Shown in pieces: positions 52,537 through 59,747 of a stretch of DNA of 64,000 bases. The position numbers were made by a program, and so were the translations under genes. How positions within the stretch are numbered: the first letter of the stretch is position 1; every line of letters starts with the position of its first letter. Origin of the DNA: Variovorax sp. PCZ-1 (GTDB lineage: Bacteria; Pseudomonadota; Gammaproteobacteria; Burkholderiales; Burkholderiaceae_C); assembly GCF_018413605.1 (NCBI RefSeq), contig NZ_JAHCDN010000004.1:124001-188000 (forward strand), read 5' to 3'. The notes beneath the pieces are model-generated. The model made no database searches. It was not told the origin of the DNA and was given only the letters and a program-made list of their open reading frames with translations.

Positions 52537-53037
52537 ATGCCATCAACACGCCGCGATGTTTTGACCTACAGCTTGGGGCTAGGCTCTGCAGCAGTTTTTG
52601 CTCAAGACACGAAACAGTCGCTACCCACAGTCGGTCAAGCACTCGCTTTGCCAGAAGCCAGCTTGCTCGGCGGCGGCACATTCAAGCCTGCGCAAGCTCG
52701 AGGCAAAGTCACCGTGATTTATTGGTGGGCGAGCTGGTGTCCGTTTTGCATGATCCAAAGCCCGCATATCGAAGCCCTGTGGAAAGCGCATCAATCGCGC
52801 GGCCTGCAAATGCTCACGCTCTCGATCGACAAAACTGAAGCAGCCGCGAAAGACTATCTAGCCAAGAAAAACTACAGCTTCCCCGCAGCCATGTTCACCC
52901 CCGCTATCGCCAAAACACTCCCCAAACCCAAAGGCCTCCCCGTCGTCATCGTGCGCGGGAAAGATGGCAAGGTACTGCATGCCGAATCGGGTGAGATGTT
53001 TCCTGAAGACATTGAAAAAATCGGCAAGTGGGTTTGA
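52537..53037 (+). CDS. TlpA-like thioredoxin-fold protein, exported
   Basis: 166 residues from ATG at 52537, 11 bp after the PhyH stop. A twin-arginine signal is likely (PSTRRDVLTYSLGLGSAAVF, then AQ). The redox motif is WASWCPFC in VIYWWASWCPFCMIQSPHIE. LTLSIDKTEAAAKDYLAKKN and the cis-Pro segment GLPVVIVRGKDGKVL complete the TlpA fold. Periplasmic TlpA proteins keep cysteines reduced, often for heme or metal proteins. Its stop codon lies in the loop of a 12-bp hairpin. Confidence 0.9.
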   Translation: MPSTRRDVLTYSLGLGSAAVFAQDTKQSLPTVGQALALPEASLLGGGTFKPAQARGKVTVIYWWASWCPFCMIQSPHIEALWKAHQSRGLQMLTLSIDKTEAAAKDYLAKKNYSFPAAMFTPAIAKTLPKPKGLPVVIVRGKDGKVLHAESGEMFPEDIEKIGKWV

Positions 53038-53050
53038 GCCACTTGCCGAT
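53020..53050. terminator. 12-bp hairpin at the convergent end of the TlpA-like and Bug genes
   Basis: ATCGGCAAGTGG (53020-53031) pairs exactly with CCACTTGCCGAT (53039-53050). The TlpA-like stop codon TGA lies in the loop. No T run follows, so it may be a 3'-end stabiliser or a bidirectional terminator of the non-classical type. Confidence 0.6.
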
Positions 53051-53075
53051 CTGAGAAGCATTGCAACGCGGCAAT

Positions 53076-54050
53076 TTACTGAGGCTTCAAGCCCACCGTC
53101 TTAGCCACAGCCGCACCCGCTGCGATTTCATCTTTGTAGAAGCTATCTAAGCGGCCGAGCGTCATCGGTGGCGCAAGAACCACGCCTGCGGCTTCCACGG
53201 ATTTGCGCACTTCTGGCTTGGCCAACGCGGCCAGCACGGCGCTATTGAGCGAAGCGGCAATCGCATCGGGCGTGTTTTTGCTCACTTGCAGACCAATCCA
53301 AATACTGTAGTCGTAATTGCCATAGCCGGAAGTTTCGCGAATCGATGGCACTTTCGGCAAACGAGCAATCGGCGCGGGCGAAACAACAGCAATCGCTTTG
53401 ATTTGGCCGCCGTCAATCGCACCAGGCACAGGGCCAGCGGCAGGCAACACCGCCCAATCGAGCACGCCGCCCATCAAATCTTTGAGGTAGGGAGCCAGAC
53501 CGTTGTAAGGCGCATGCAGGGCTTTGAAGCCGCCGATTTTGGCGGCGTCTTCTGCCATCAGGTGATACAGCGAGCCCACGCCCGTGCTGCCGAAAGCCAA
53601 TGGCTTGTCTGCCTTCTTTGCGTACTCAACGAATTCGGCCATGGTGTTGACAGGCAAATCTTTACGCACCGCGATCACCATGACTGTGCGACCCATGAGA
53701 GCCGCCATGCGCATGTCTTCCGGCTTGTTTTTCGCAGCGGCCACACCCAGCGGGGTGTAGATCAACTCAAGCGGTGAGCCAGCCAAAATCGTGTGGCCGT
53801 CTGCAGTTGCATTGGCTACTTTAAGCACACCTAAAGAGCCGCCCACACCCACCACGTTTTCCACGATCACAGGCTGATTCGTTTGCTCAGAAATCGCCTT
53901 GCTCATTACGCGAGCCACCACATCGGAGGGGCCACCTGCTGGAAAGGCCACCACCATGTTCATCTGGCGCGAAGGGTATTGCGCATGCGCTGCGCCCGCA
54001 AGCATCAAGCCCACAAGGCTTGCCATCAGCATCTTGAATCCAACTTTCAT
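53076..54050 (-). CDS. Bug/TctC-type periplasmic substrate-binding protein
   Basis: 324 residues from the ATG with GGAGAC upstream. The signal peptide is MKVGFKMLMASLVGLMLAGA. Bug motifs: RQMNMVVAFPAGGPSDVVAR, VENVVGVGGSLGVLKVANAT, LAFGSTGVGSLYHLMAEDAA and the PYNGLAPYLKDLMGGVLDW segment. It lies 76 bp after dadA on the same strand, so it may be cotranscribed and supply an amino acid-like ligand; this is inference. Confidence 0.93.
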   Translation of the reverse strand: MKVGFKMLMASLVGLMLAGAAHAQYPSRQMNMVVAFPAGGPSDVVARVMSKAISEQTNQPVIVENVVGVGGSLGVLKVANATADGHTILAGSPLELIYTPLGVAAAKNKPEDMRMAALMGRTVMVIAVRKDLPVNTMAEFVEYAKKADKPLAFGSTGVGSLYHLMAEDAAKIGGFKALHAPYNGLAPYLKDLMGGVLDWAVLPAAGPVPGAIDGGQIKAIAVVSPAPIARLPKVPSIRETSGYGNYDYSIWIGLQVSKNTPDAIAASLNSAVLAALAKPEVRKSVEAAGVVLAPPMTLGRLDSFYKDEIAAGAAVAKTVGLKPQ

Positions 54051-54126
54051 CTCTGTCTCCTCAAGTAAAAATAACAGGCCAAACACACAATTTGCAAGAA
54101 CCCCGCGCCTGAAGCGAGGCTCATGT

Positions 54127-55401
54127 TCAGGTAAACGAAAAATTCACTTCAGGCGCGAGGCCGCTCACGATGCGCGCGATGCTCTTGCCCGAGCCGCAAG
54201 CGTGCGTCCAGCCGAGCGTGCCGTGGCCGGTGTTCATGAATAAATTGGGGAGCTTGCTTTTGCCGATGATGGGCACATTGCTCGGCGTGGCGGGGCGCAG
54301 GCCCGTCCAGTAGCTAGCCTGCGTTGCATCGCCCGCGCCGGGGAAAAGTTGCTCTACGCGGCGCACGATGGCCTCACACCGCACGCGGTTCAAGTCTCGG
54401 TCATAGCCATTGAGTTCTGCTGTGCCTGCGATGCGCAATCTGTCGCCACGCGGGTCGCCATCTTTCGGCGTAAGGCGTGAAAACACCAGCTTAAATTCAT
54501 CATCCGTCAAGCTCACCTGATGCGCCATGCTCGCGTCTTTCACAGGCATCGTCACGGAATAACCTTTGGCGGGATAGATCGGCAAGTTGATGCCTAGCGG
54601 CGCGGCGTAGAGCGGGCTCAAGCTACCCATCGCGAGCACATAACTGTCTGCACGCAGCCTTTGAAAACGCCCTTCGTTGTCTGTTGCTTCGATGTGATCA
54701 ATCTTCCCGCCGGCTTCACGCAAAGCCGTGATCGTGTGACTCATCAAGAATTTCACCCCCGCCGCTTCGCACAGCTTCACCAACTCGCGCGCAAACTGAT
54801 TTGCATCGCCCGATTCGTCTTCAGCGGTGTAGGTTGCGCCTGCCAATGTGCCGCGCATGTGGCGCAGTGCGGGCTCTAGTTTGATGGCTTCTTCCGCACT
54901 GATCACCTGCCGCTCGCAGCCCAGTGCGCGCATTTGCTCGGCGGGCTTCAGTGCACCTTCAAACTCTTTTTGTGAGGTGTAGAAATGCAAAATGCCCTGC
55001 GTGCGCTGGTCGTAATGCAAACCTGTCGATGCGCGAAGCTCTTGCAACATGCTGCGGCTGTATGTGCCCAAGCGCACGATCTGCTCAATGTTGTGCCGCG
55101 TGCGTGCGGGCGTGCATTCGCGCATGAATTGCAGCCCCCAAAGCCACTGCCGCATATCCGCCCGAATGCGAAACAGCAGCGGCGCATCTTCCTTGCCCAG
55201 CCACTGCAACACCTTCAAAGGTGCACTCGGATTCGCCCAAGGCTCAGCATGGCTCACCGAGATTTGCCCGCCATTGGCAAAGCTGGTTTCAGCCGCCGGA
55301 TTGGCTTGTCGATCCACCACAGTCACTTCGTGGCCAAGCTGAGAGAGGTAATACGCGGAGCTCACACCGAGCAAGCCGCTGCCGAGAACGAGGACTTTCA
55401 T
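54127..55401 (-). CDS. dadA: D-amino acid dehydrogenase small-subunit type FAD oxidoreductase (DadA-like)
   Basis: 424 residues. The N-terminal FAD motif is VLVLGSGLLGVSSAYYLSQL; SFANGGQISVSHAEPWANPS and the C-terminal YWTGLRPATPSNVPIIGKSK with NLFMNTGHGTLGWTHACGSG are DadA hallmarks. DadA oxidises D-amino acids to 2-oxo acids, passing electrons to the quinone pool. The gene stands behind a tandem glycine riboswitch and its own promoter, so glycine controls it. Its substrate could therefore be glycine or a glycine-linked amine rather than D-alanine. Confidence 0.92.
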   Translation of the reverse strand: MKVLVLGSGLLGVSSAYYLSQLGHEVTVVDRQANPAAETSFANGGQISVSHAEPWANPSAPLKVLQWLGKEDAPLLFRIRADMRQWLWGLQFMRECTPARTRHNIEQIVRLGTYSRSMLQELRASTGLHYDQRTQGILHFYTSQKEFEGALKPAEQMRALGCERQVISAEEAIKLEPALRHMRGTLAGATYTAEDESGDANQFARELVKLCEAAGVKFLMSHTITALREAGGKIDHIEATDNEGRFQRLRADSYVLAMGSLSPLYAAPLGINLPIYPAKGYSVTMPVKDASMAHQVSLTDDEFKLVFSRLTPKDGDPRGDRLRIAGTAELNGYDRDLNRVRCEAIVRRVEQLFPGAGDATQASYWTGLRPATPSNVPIIGKSKLPNLFMNTGHGTLGWTHACGSGKSIARIVSGLAPEVNFSFT

Positions 55402-55406
55402 TGTTT

Positions 55407-55470
55407 TCTAAGCCTTTTAAGAGGATAGCCGGCATAGAATATGCGCAAAATGCTATGAAATAAATAGCAA
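55407..55470 (-). repeat. R1 element, copy 16, between the glycine riboswitch and dadA
   Basis: AAGCCTTTTAAGAGGATAGC, then CGGCATAGAATATGCGCAAA, then ATGCTATGAAATAAATAGCA. It fills the stretch from the second aptamer to the dadA start, where the expression platform and ribosome-binding site would be expected. Confidence 0.88.
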
Positions 55471-55484
55471 CTGCAGCTTCTAGG

Positions 55485-55697
55485 CCATGCCGCTCCCCCT
55501 GTCCTCGGTACCTGAGAGATTCACACCGCGCTAGGGTAGCGAGGCATTTGCTCCTTCGGTGCGCACTCACTGATGTGAGGCGGCTCTCCAGACGGCTTTA
55601 ACAAAAAAATGCAGTGGTGGAAACCTGAGCGTGTATGGGAGTTTGCGCCTTCGGTGGATGCGACATGAACAATAATGCCGCAACTCTCTCCTGCGTA
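55485..55697 (-). ncRNA. Tandem glycine riboswitch upstream of dadA
   Basis: On the minus strand two aptamers follow each other. The first (55697 to about 55610) has GCAGGAGAG, then CACCGAAGGCGCAAACTCC, then GCTCAGGTTTCC. The second (about 55600 to 55485) has CTGGAGAGCCGCC, then GCACCGAAGGAGCAAAT, then ATCTCTCAGGTACC and GAGGACAG. These are the conserved blocks of glycine-binding aptamers, in the usual paired arrangement. The RNA begins at the promoter at 55703-55731 and leads into dadA. Glycine riboswitches mostly turn on glycine-disposal genes; here the target is a DadA-type dehydrogenase. No obvious terminator stem is seen, so control may act on translation. Confidence 0.93.
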
Positions 55698-55702
55698 AAT
55701 GA

Positions 55703-55731
55703 AATATATTGCATATTTCTTAGATTGACAA
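55703..55731 (-). promoter_or_regulatory. Promoter of the glycine riboswitch/dadA unit
   Basis: Minus strand: -35 TTGTCA (55731-55726), 17-bp spacer, -10 TATATT (55708-55703). The predicted start near 55696 coincides with the first aptamer's 5' edge. Confidence 0.72.
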
Positions 55732-55843
55732 TAGATAACTTCTAAATATGAGCACAAGATTGCTAGCGTTTACCCTTAATTTTGAGCTGACACCAAGCGG
55801 CGGCGGCATTAAAGAACTAGCCGAGCGGCTCCGACACTGAGTT
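55732..55843. other. Intergenic stretch with a doubtful 30-codon reading frame
   Basis: The last part of the gap between dadA and the PIN gene. A 30-codon frame (55748-55840, +) reads MSTRLLAFTLNFELTPSGGG and ends in ELAERLRH. It has no ribosome-binding site, and may be a decayed fragment or a chance frame. Nothing else is seen. Confidence 0.2.
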
Positions 55844-56335
55844 TCAGTCAGCTTCTGGAATTCGCATTTGGCGCGCTTCAGCGGGAATAGGTAACGAACT
55901 CTGCGCGATTACTTGAATAGCTAGTTCTTTGGCGCAGCGCGAAATATCCTCGTCGTCAGAATATATCTTGCCTACTCCGCGTGAAGCAGCACATGCAACG
56001 ATCATCCAGTCGTATTTGAATTTGGTTCTCGTGACAGCTTTGTGCGATTTCTTATCCCAAGCCTGCTCCAATAAAAGAGCGCACTCTGTTGCTGCCCGCC
56101 TGTCAAACGGAATAACTTCAAAACTAGTTGAATTGCTGAATTTTTGACTGTACTCGTCCCGTGCCTTACCGGCACGAATCAACAATTCGGTCAAACAAGG
56201 GGCTGGGATCAGGATGCGTGTTTTTGATTTGCTCAACGAACTAAGTAAATGATCTAAAGCTGCTCGCCTGTCGCCCACCAACTTCGGATTCAAAAGATCA
56301 ATTAGATAACTGGAATCAAATGCAACACCCGCCAT
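55844..56335 (-). CDS. PIN-domain ribonuclease-like protein (VapC-like)
   Basis: 163 residues. The acidic PIN residues are visible: Asp in FDSSYLIDLL near residue 7, Glu in LTELLIRAGKA near residue 50, Asp in KYDWMIVACAASRG near residue 107, and Asp in YSDDEDISRCA near residue 125. PIN proteins such as VapC cleave RNA (initiator tRNA, rRNA loops) and are usually toxins. It is 3 bp after the gene at 56339, so they form an operon. That gene is far larger than a VapB antitoxin and shows no VapB-like DNA-binding motif. The DNA is visibly richer in AT than the flanks, suggesting transfer. Confidence 0.85.
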   Translation of the reverse strand: MAGVAFDSSYLIDLLNPKLVGDRRAALDHLLSSLSKSKTRILIPAPCLTELLIRAGKARDEYSQKFSNSTSFEVIPFDRRAATECALLLEQAWDKKSHKAVTRTKFKYDWMIVACAASRGVGKIYSDDEDISRCAKELAIQVIAQSSLPIPAEARQMRIPEAD

Positions 56336-56338
56336 GAA

Positions 56339-57070
56339 TTATGCTTCCCGTAATTTTTTTAATTCGGCATGCGGATCGTCAAATGCGTTCCATTGACTAC
56401 CTTTGATAGAACGCAGGATAGCAACATCATCTACAAGTTGTGTTTGTTCAAGCTGCTCCCAACTCTTTAGCTTGAACTCATCTAACTTCCATACGCGATC
56501 CTGAGTACGCCGCCATTTGCCAGTCCCAAGAATACGTACTTGATCACCAAATAAATGATGTGCAAGTTCACGTGCCAAATCACGGGTAGTGGTGCAAGGG
56601 TATGTCGTGCCGTCCGTGTCTTGTAATAGCAAAGGTACGGTTTCGTCCTTACCACCGACTTTAATTACCGTACCGATCAACTCACCAGCCTCATGGACGA
56701 TGGCTTCTTCAGCCAAAGGTATTTTGCAACCGGGGAAAAGAATAATTTCAGCCCCGCCTTTTTTCCTTAGAACAGCCGATGCGCGATCTTCTCGGAGCAT
56801 GTCGTTGATATGACCAATTTGCTTCTTAGCATCTTCAGGGCAATCATGCGAGCCCACCAGTTTTAGGCGCGTTGCTACTTTTGGCGCAGCTTCACGTGCA
56901 ACCATGCTTTCAAGTATCGCGCTGCCTTTGCGGACTTTAGAAAAATGCACGTATTCCTGGTTGCCAAACACTTTCGATAAGCTCGCAAGATATTCTGCCA
57001 AACGTGCCATTGGCAGCGTTTCGGGCATCCAAGCATCTATCCGAAAGTCGTAAAGGTCAGGTTTATCCAC
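56339..57070 (-). CDS. Unrecognised protein, putative partner of the PIN-domain nuclease
   Basis: 243 residues from a GTG without a clear ribosome-binding site. The N-terminal 100 residues look helical (ETLPMARLAEYLASLSKVFG, then KVRKGSAILESMVAREAAPK). The C-terminal half looks like a small beta barrel: VIKVGGKDETVPLLLQDTDG, VRILGTGKWRRTQDRVWKLD and EFKLKSWEQL. The conserved-looking basic/aromatic positions of the last block may bind RNA or a protein. No helix-turn-helix or known antitoxin motif is seen. It lies 38 bp downstream of a Bug gene and 3 bp before the PIN gene, with the same AT-rich composition. Confidence 0.72.
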   Translation of the reverse strand: MDKPDLYDFRIDAWMPETLPMARLAEYLASLSKVFGNQEYVHFSKVRKGSAILESMVAREAAPKVATRLKLVGSHDCPEDAKKQIGHINDMLREDRASAVLRKKGGAEIILFPGCKIPLAEEAIVHEAGELIGTVIKVGGKDETVPLLLQDTDGTTYPCTTTRDLARELAHHLFGDQVRILGTGKWRRTQDRVWKLDEFKLKSWEQLEQTQLVDDVAILRSIKGSQWNAFDDPHAELKKLREA

Positions 57071-57108
57071 AGCACTGATTATTTCATCATTCCATTGATA
57101 GGGGAAGC

Positions 57109-58104
57109 TTAATCCACCCGCGCCCCGCTTGCCTTAACCGGCTTCTCATACCTCGCGCGCTCTTGCGCCATAAAGCTGGCGAATTCTTGCGGGCTGTTCG
57201 GTGTCGGCTCGGCCATGAGGCCTGCGTAGCGGGTTTGGGTTTCGGGGAGTTTGAGAGCGGCGGTGAAGGCGGCGTTGAGTTTGTTCACCACGTCTGCTGG
57301 TGTGCCTGCAGGGGCGACTAAGCCCCACCAGGTGTCGATAGCGAAGCCGGTGAAGAGATTGGGCATGGCTTCTTGCAGTGTGGGCACATCGGGCAGATTG
57401 GGCGAGCGCTTGAGGGCTGTGACACCCAAGGCTTTGAGTTTGCCGCTCCTGATATTCGGTGCTGCTGTGGCGAGGTTGTCGAAATTGAAATCGACTTGGC
57501 CGGAAAGCAGGCCGAGCTGGGCGGGGTTGCCGCCGTTGTAGGGGATGTGAACGGCGAAGACGCCTGCGCGCTGCTTGAACATTTCGCCCGCCAAATGTCC
57601 GCCCGAGCCATTGCCACCTGAGCCGTAGTTGAGCTTAGCGGGGTTGGCTTTGGCATACGCCACGAATTCTTGGAAGGTGTTGATTTTGAGGCGCGCGGCG
57701 GTATCGGCGTTCATCACCAGCACTTGGGGCACGCGCAGCATTTGCGTGATGGGGGCGAAATCTTTGCCGGCATCGAAAGGCATCTTGCTGTAGAGCCAGG
57801 GGTTGATGGCGTGGGTGGCGAGCGCGGCGATGCCAATGGTCGTGCCATCCGGCGCGGCCTTGGCCACGAGGTCTGCGCCGATATTGCCACCTGCGCCGGG
57901 TTTGTTGTCGATGATGACGGTGCCTAGGCTGCTTTTCACTTGCTCCGCGATGAGGCGGGCGGTGACGTCAATCGGGCCGCCTGCGGCGTAGGGGACGACG
58001 AGGCGGATCGGTTTTTGTTGGCTAAAAGCGGTGATCGTCGGCAAGGATATTGCGCCGAGTGCTATTGATTTTGTAGTTAATGCGATGAGTTGTCTGCGTT
58101 GCAT
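57109..58104 (-). CDS. Bug/TctC-type periplasmic substrate-binding protein
   Basis: 331 residues from the ATG at 58104; a TTG 11 codons upstream lies in the R2 repeat. The signal peptide MQRRQLIALTTKSIALGAIS, then LPTITAFSQ, has twin arginines in the first residues, but its hydrophobic centre is encoded by R1. Bug motifs: PIRLVVPYAAGGPIDVTARL, IDNKPGAGGNIGADLVAKAA, LNYGSGGNGSGGHLAGEMFK and HIPYNGGNPAQLGLLSGQVD. It is followed by the PIN-partner gene and preceded by a second Bug gene across an R2 repeat. Confidence 0.93.
   Translation of the reverse strand: MQRRQLIALTTKSIALGAISLPTITAFSQQKPIRLVVPYAAGGPIDVTARLIAEQVKSSLGTVIIDNKPGAGGNIGADLVAKAAPDGTTIGIAALATHAINPWLYSKMPFDAGKDFAPITQMLRVPQVLVMNADTAARLKINTFQEFVAYAKANPAKLNYGSGGNGSGGHLAGEMFKQRAGVFAVHIPYNGGNPAQLGLLSGQVDFNFDNLATAAPNIRSGKLKALGVTALKRSPNLPDVPTLQEAMPNLFTGFAIDTWWGLVAPAGTPADVVNKLNAAFTAALKLPETQTRYAGLMAEPTPNSPQEFASFMAQERARYEKPVKASGARVD
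58021..58078 (-). repeat. R1 element, copy 17, encoding the Bug signal peptide core
   Basis: Minus strand ACTACAAAATCAATAGCACT, then CGGCGCAATATCCTTGCCGA, then CGATCACCGCTTTT. Translated as TTKSIALGAISLPTITAF. Confidence 0.78.
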
Positions 58105-58129
58105 GATGATGATAACTTTCTTAAAAGAA

Positions 58130-58228
58130 GAACGCAAAAGACGCAGAAGAAACGCAAAATTCGCAAAAATCTACCATCACAGTCTGAATTTTTGCGTCTT
58201 TTGCGTTTCTTCTGCGCCTTTTGCGTTC
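58130..58228. repeat. R2 long inverted repeat, copy 6
   Basis: Left arm GAACGCAAAAGACGCAGAAG then AAACGCAAAATTCGC; right arm TTTTTGCGTCTTTTGCGTTT then CTTCTGCGCCTTTTGCGTTC. It lies between two Bug genes on the same strand. Confidence 0.9.
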
Positions 58229-58260
58229 TATTGTTTGAGTGATGAAAACTTCATCAATCT

Positions 58261-59250
58261 TTAATCTAATTTAGCCCCAGAGCGCTTGATGATTGGCTCC
58301 CACTTTTTCGCTTCATCGGCGATGAGCTTGCCGAAATCGTCTGCACTGCCGCCTACAGCATCCAAGCCCGCGGTCTTCATGCGCTCCATCACACTGGCTT
58401 CTTTCATCGCAGCATTGATGGCGGCATTGATGCGGTCAATGATGGGGCGGGGCGTGCCTGCGGCGACGAGCACGCCGTTCCAAGCGATGGCTTCGAAGCC
58501 TTTCAACTCGTTCAAACCTGCGCTTTCCACAGTGGGTAAATCGGGGGTGAGTGAGTAGCGCGTCTTGCCTGTCACAGCCAAGGCCTTCATGCGGCCTGCG
58601 CGCACTTGCGGGAGGATGAGTGTGGGCACGGTAGCGAGGATTTGGGTGTCGCCTGCGGCGGTGGAGAGGGCTGCAGGCGGGCCGCCGTTGAAAGGAATGT
58701 GCACGGCGAATGTGCCCGTGAGTGCCTTCAGATATTCCATCGTAAGGTGAGATGAAGAGCCATTGCCTACTGAGGCGTAGTTGTATTTGCCGGGGTTGGC
58801 CTTCATCAGCGCCACCAGCTCTTTCATGTTGCTTGCAGGTACGCTCGCGTTGACCGCGATGATGTTAGGCTGCGAGGTGGTGATCACCACGGGCGCTAAA
58901 TCTTTGAGCGGGTTATACGGCAGCTTGCTGTAGAGGAAGGGCGCGAAGGCCACGGGGCCGTTGAAGCCGAGCAGCCAGGTGTGGCCATCCGCTGCGCTTT
59001 TGGCCACTTCATTGGTGGCGACTGTGCCGCCGGCTTGGGGGCGGTTTTCAATGACTATGGCCTGGCCGAGCGTGGCGGCCAAGCGCTCCTGCATGGCGCG
59101 GGCGATGGCATCCAATGAGCTACCTGCACCGGAGGCGATGATCCAGCGGATGGGTTTAGAGGGAAAATTTTGAGAAAAAGCAGAGATTGCCGGCATAGAT
59201 GCTGCGCTGGCAGCTATGAATTTAATAGTATTTCTACGTGAAAGCGTCAT
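58261..59250 (-). CDS. Bug/TctC-type periplasmic substrate-binding protein
   Basis: 329 residues. The signal peptide is MTLSRRNTIKFIAASAASMP, then AISAFSQ. The start MTLSRR with twin arginines is native, but the whole hydrophobic stretch comes from an R1 element. Bug motifs: KPIRWIIASGAGSSLDAIAR, IENRPQAGGTVATNEVAKSA, YNYASVGNGSSSHLTMEYLK and HIPFNGGPPAALSTAAGDTQ. The upstream gene is divergent, so this is probably the first gene of a unit with the Bug gene at 57109. Confidence 0.93.
   Translation of the reverse strand: MTLSRRNTIKFIAASAASMPAISAFSQNFPSKPIRWIIASGAGSSLDAIARAMQERLAATLGQAIVIENRPQAGGTVATNEVAKSAADGHTWLLGFNGPVAFAPFLYSKLPYNPLKDLAPVVITTSQPNIIAVNASVPASNMKELVALMKANPGKYNYASVGNGSSSHLTMEYLKALTGTFAVHIPFNGGPPAALSTAAGDTQILATVPTLILPQVRAGRMKALAVTGKTRYSLTPDLPTVESAGLNELKGFEAIAWNGVLVAAGTPRPIIDRINAAINAAMKEASVMERMKTAGLDAVGGSADDFGKLIADEAKKWEPIIKRSGAKLD
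59175..59232 (-). repeat. R1 element, copy 18, encoding the Bug signal peptide core
   Basis: Minus strand AATACTATTAAATTCATAGC, then TGCCAGCGCAGCATCTATGC, then CGGCAATCTCTGCTTTT. Translated as NTIKFIAASAASMPAISAF. Confidence 0.85.
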
Positions 59251-59398
59251 GATACGAAGGTCAACGAAGTTAAGTTAACCGAAACTTTACCTTGCTTTGC
59301 AAACCAGATGTGAGCGGGTTCGCACGGATAGGCGTTGTCTAGGGGCACTCACAGCTACTGTGCTGCGAGGCAACATTCTTAAACCGATGGAGAACATG

Positions 59399-59743
59399 AT
59401 GAAAATTCGCAATTTGATGATTGCATTAAGCTTGGCAGCCACTGGCATCGCTTTTGCCCAAACCGCCCCCTCCTCAACCAACACGCCTCGCATTGACAAG
59501 CGCGAAGCTCGCCAGGAGCAGCGTATCAACAAAGGCGCAGCGAATGGCTCCCTCACCGCGCAAGAAGCTACGCGGTTGAGCAAAGGCCAATCGCGAGTAG
59601 ACAACAAACAGGCCAAGGCTGAGGCCGACGGCACAGTGACGAAGCGCGAGCGCGCCCATATTCATCATGCGCAAAACAAACAGAATCGCCACATCAAACG
59701 CCAAAAGCACGACAAGCAAACCGTCGCACCTGCAGCGGGTTAA
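59399..59743 (+). CDS. Small exported basic repeat protein of unknown function
   Basis: 114 residues from the ATG with GGAG 6 nt upstream (a second ATG lies one codon earlier; a long reading to 59297 has no such site). Signal peptide: MKIRNLMIALSLAATGIAFA, then Q. The mature part is highly basic and polar, with a pseudo-repeat of about 30 residues: RINKGAANGSLTAQEATRLS and, later, AKAEADGTVTKRERAHIHHA. Each unit has an acidic/Gly turn like an EF-hand-type loop (ANGSLTAQE, ADGTVTKRE). A metal- or polymer-binding periplasmic role is possible but unproven. Confidence 0.78.
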   Translation: MKIRNLMIALSLAATGIAFAQTAPSSTNTPRIDKREARQEQRINKGAANGSLTAQEATRLSKGQSRVDNKQAKAEADGTVTKRERAHIHHAQNKQNRHIKRQKHDKQTVAPAAG

Positions 59744-59747
59744 GACC

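Noticed and set aside
55521-55757. 78-codon frame on the minus strand
   Set aside because: It lies over the tandem glycine riboswitch and its promoter, which explain the sequence.
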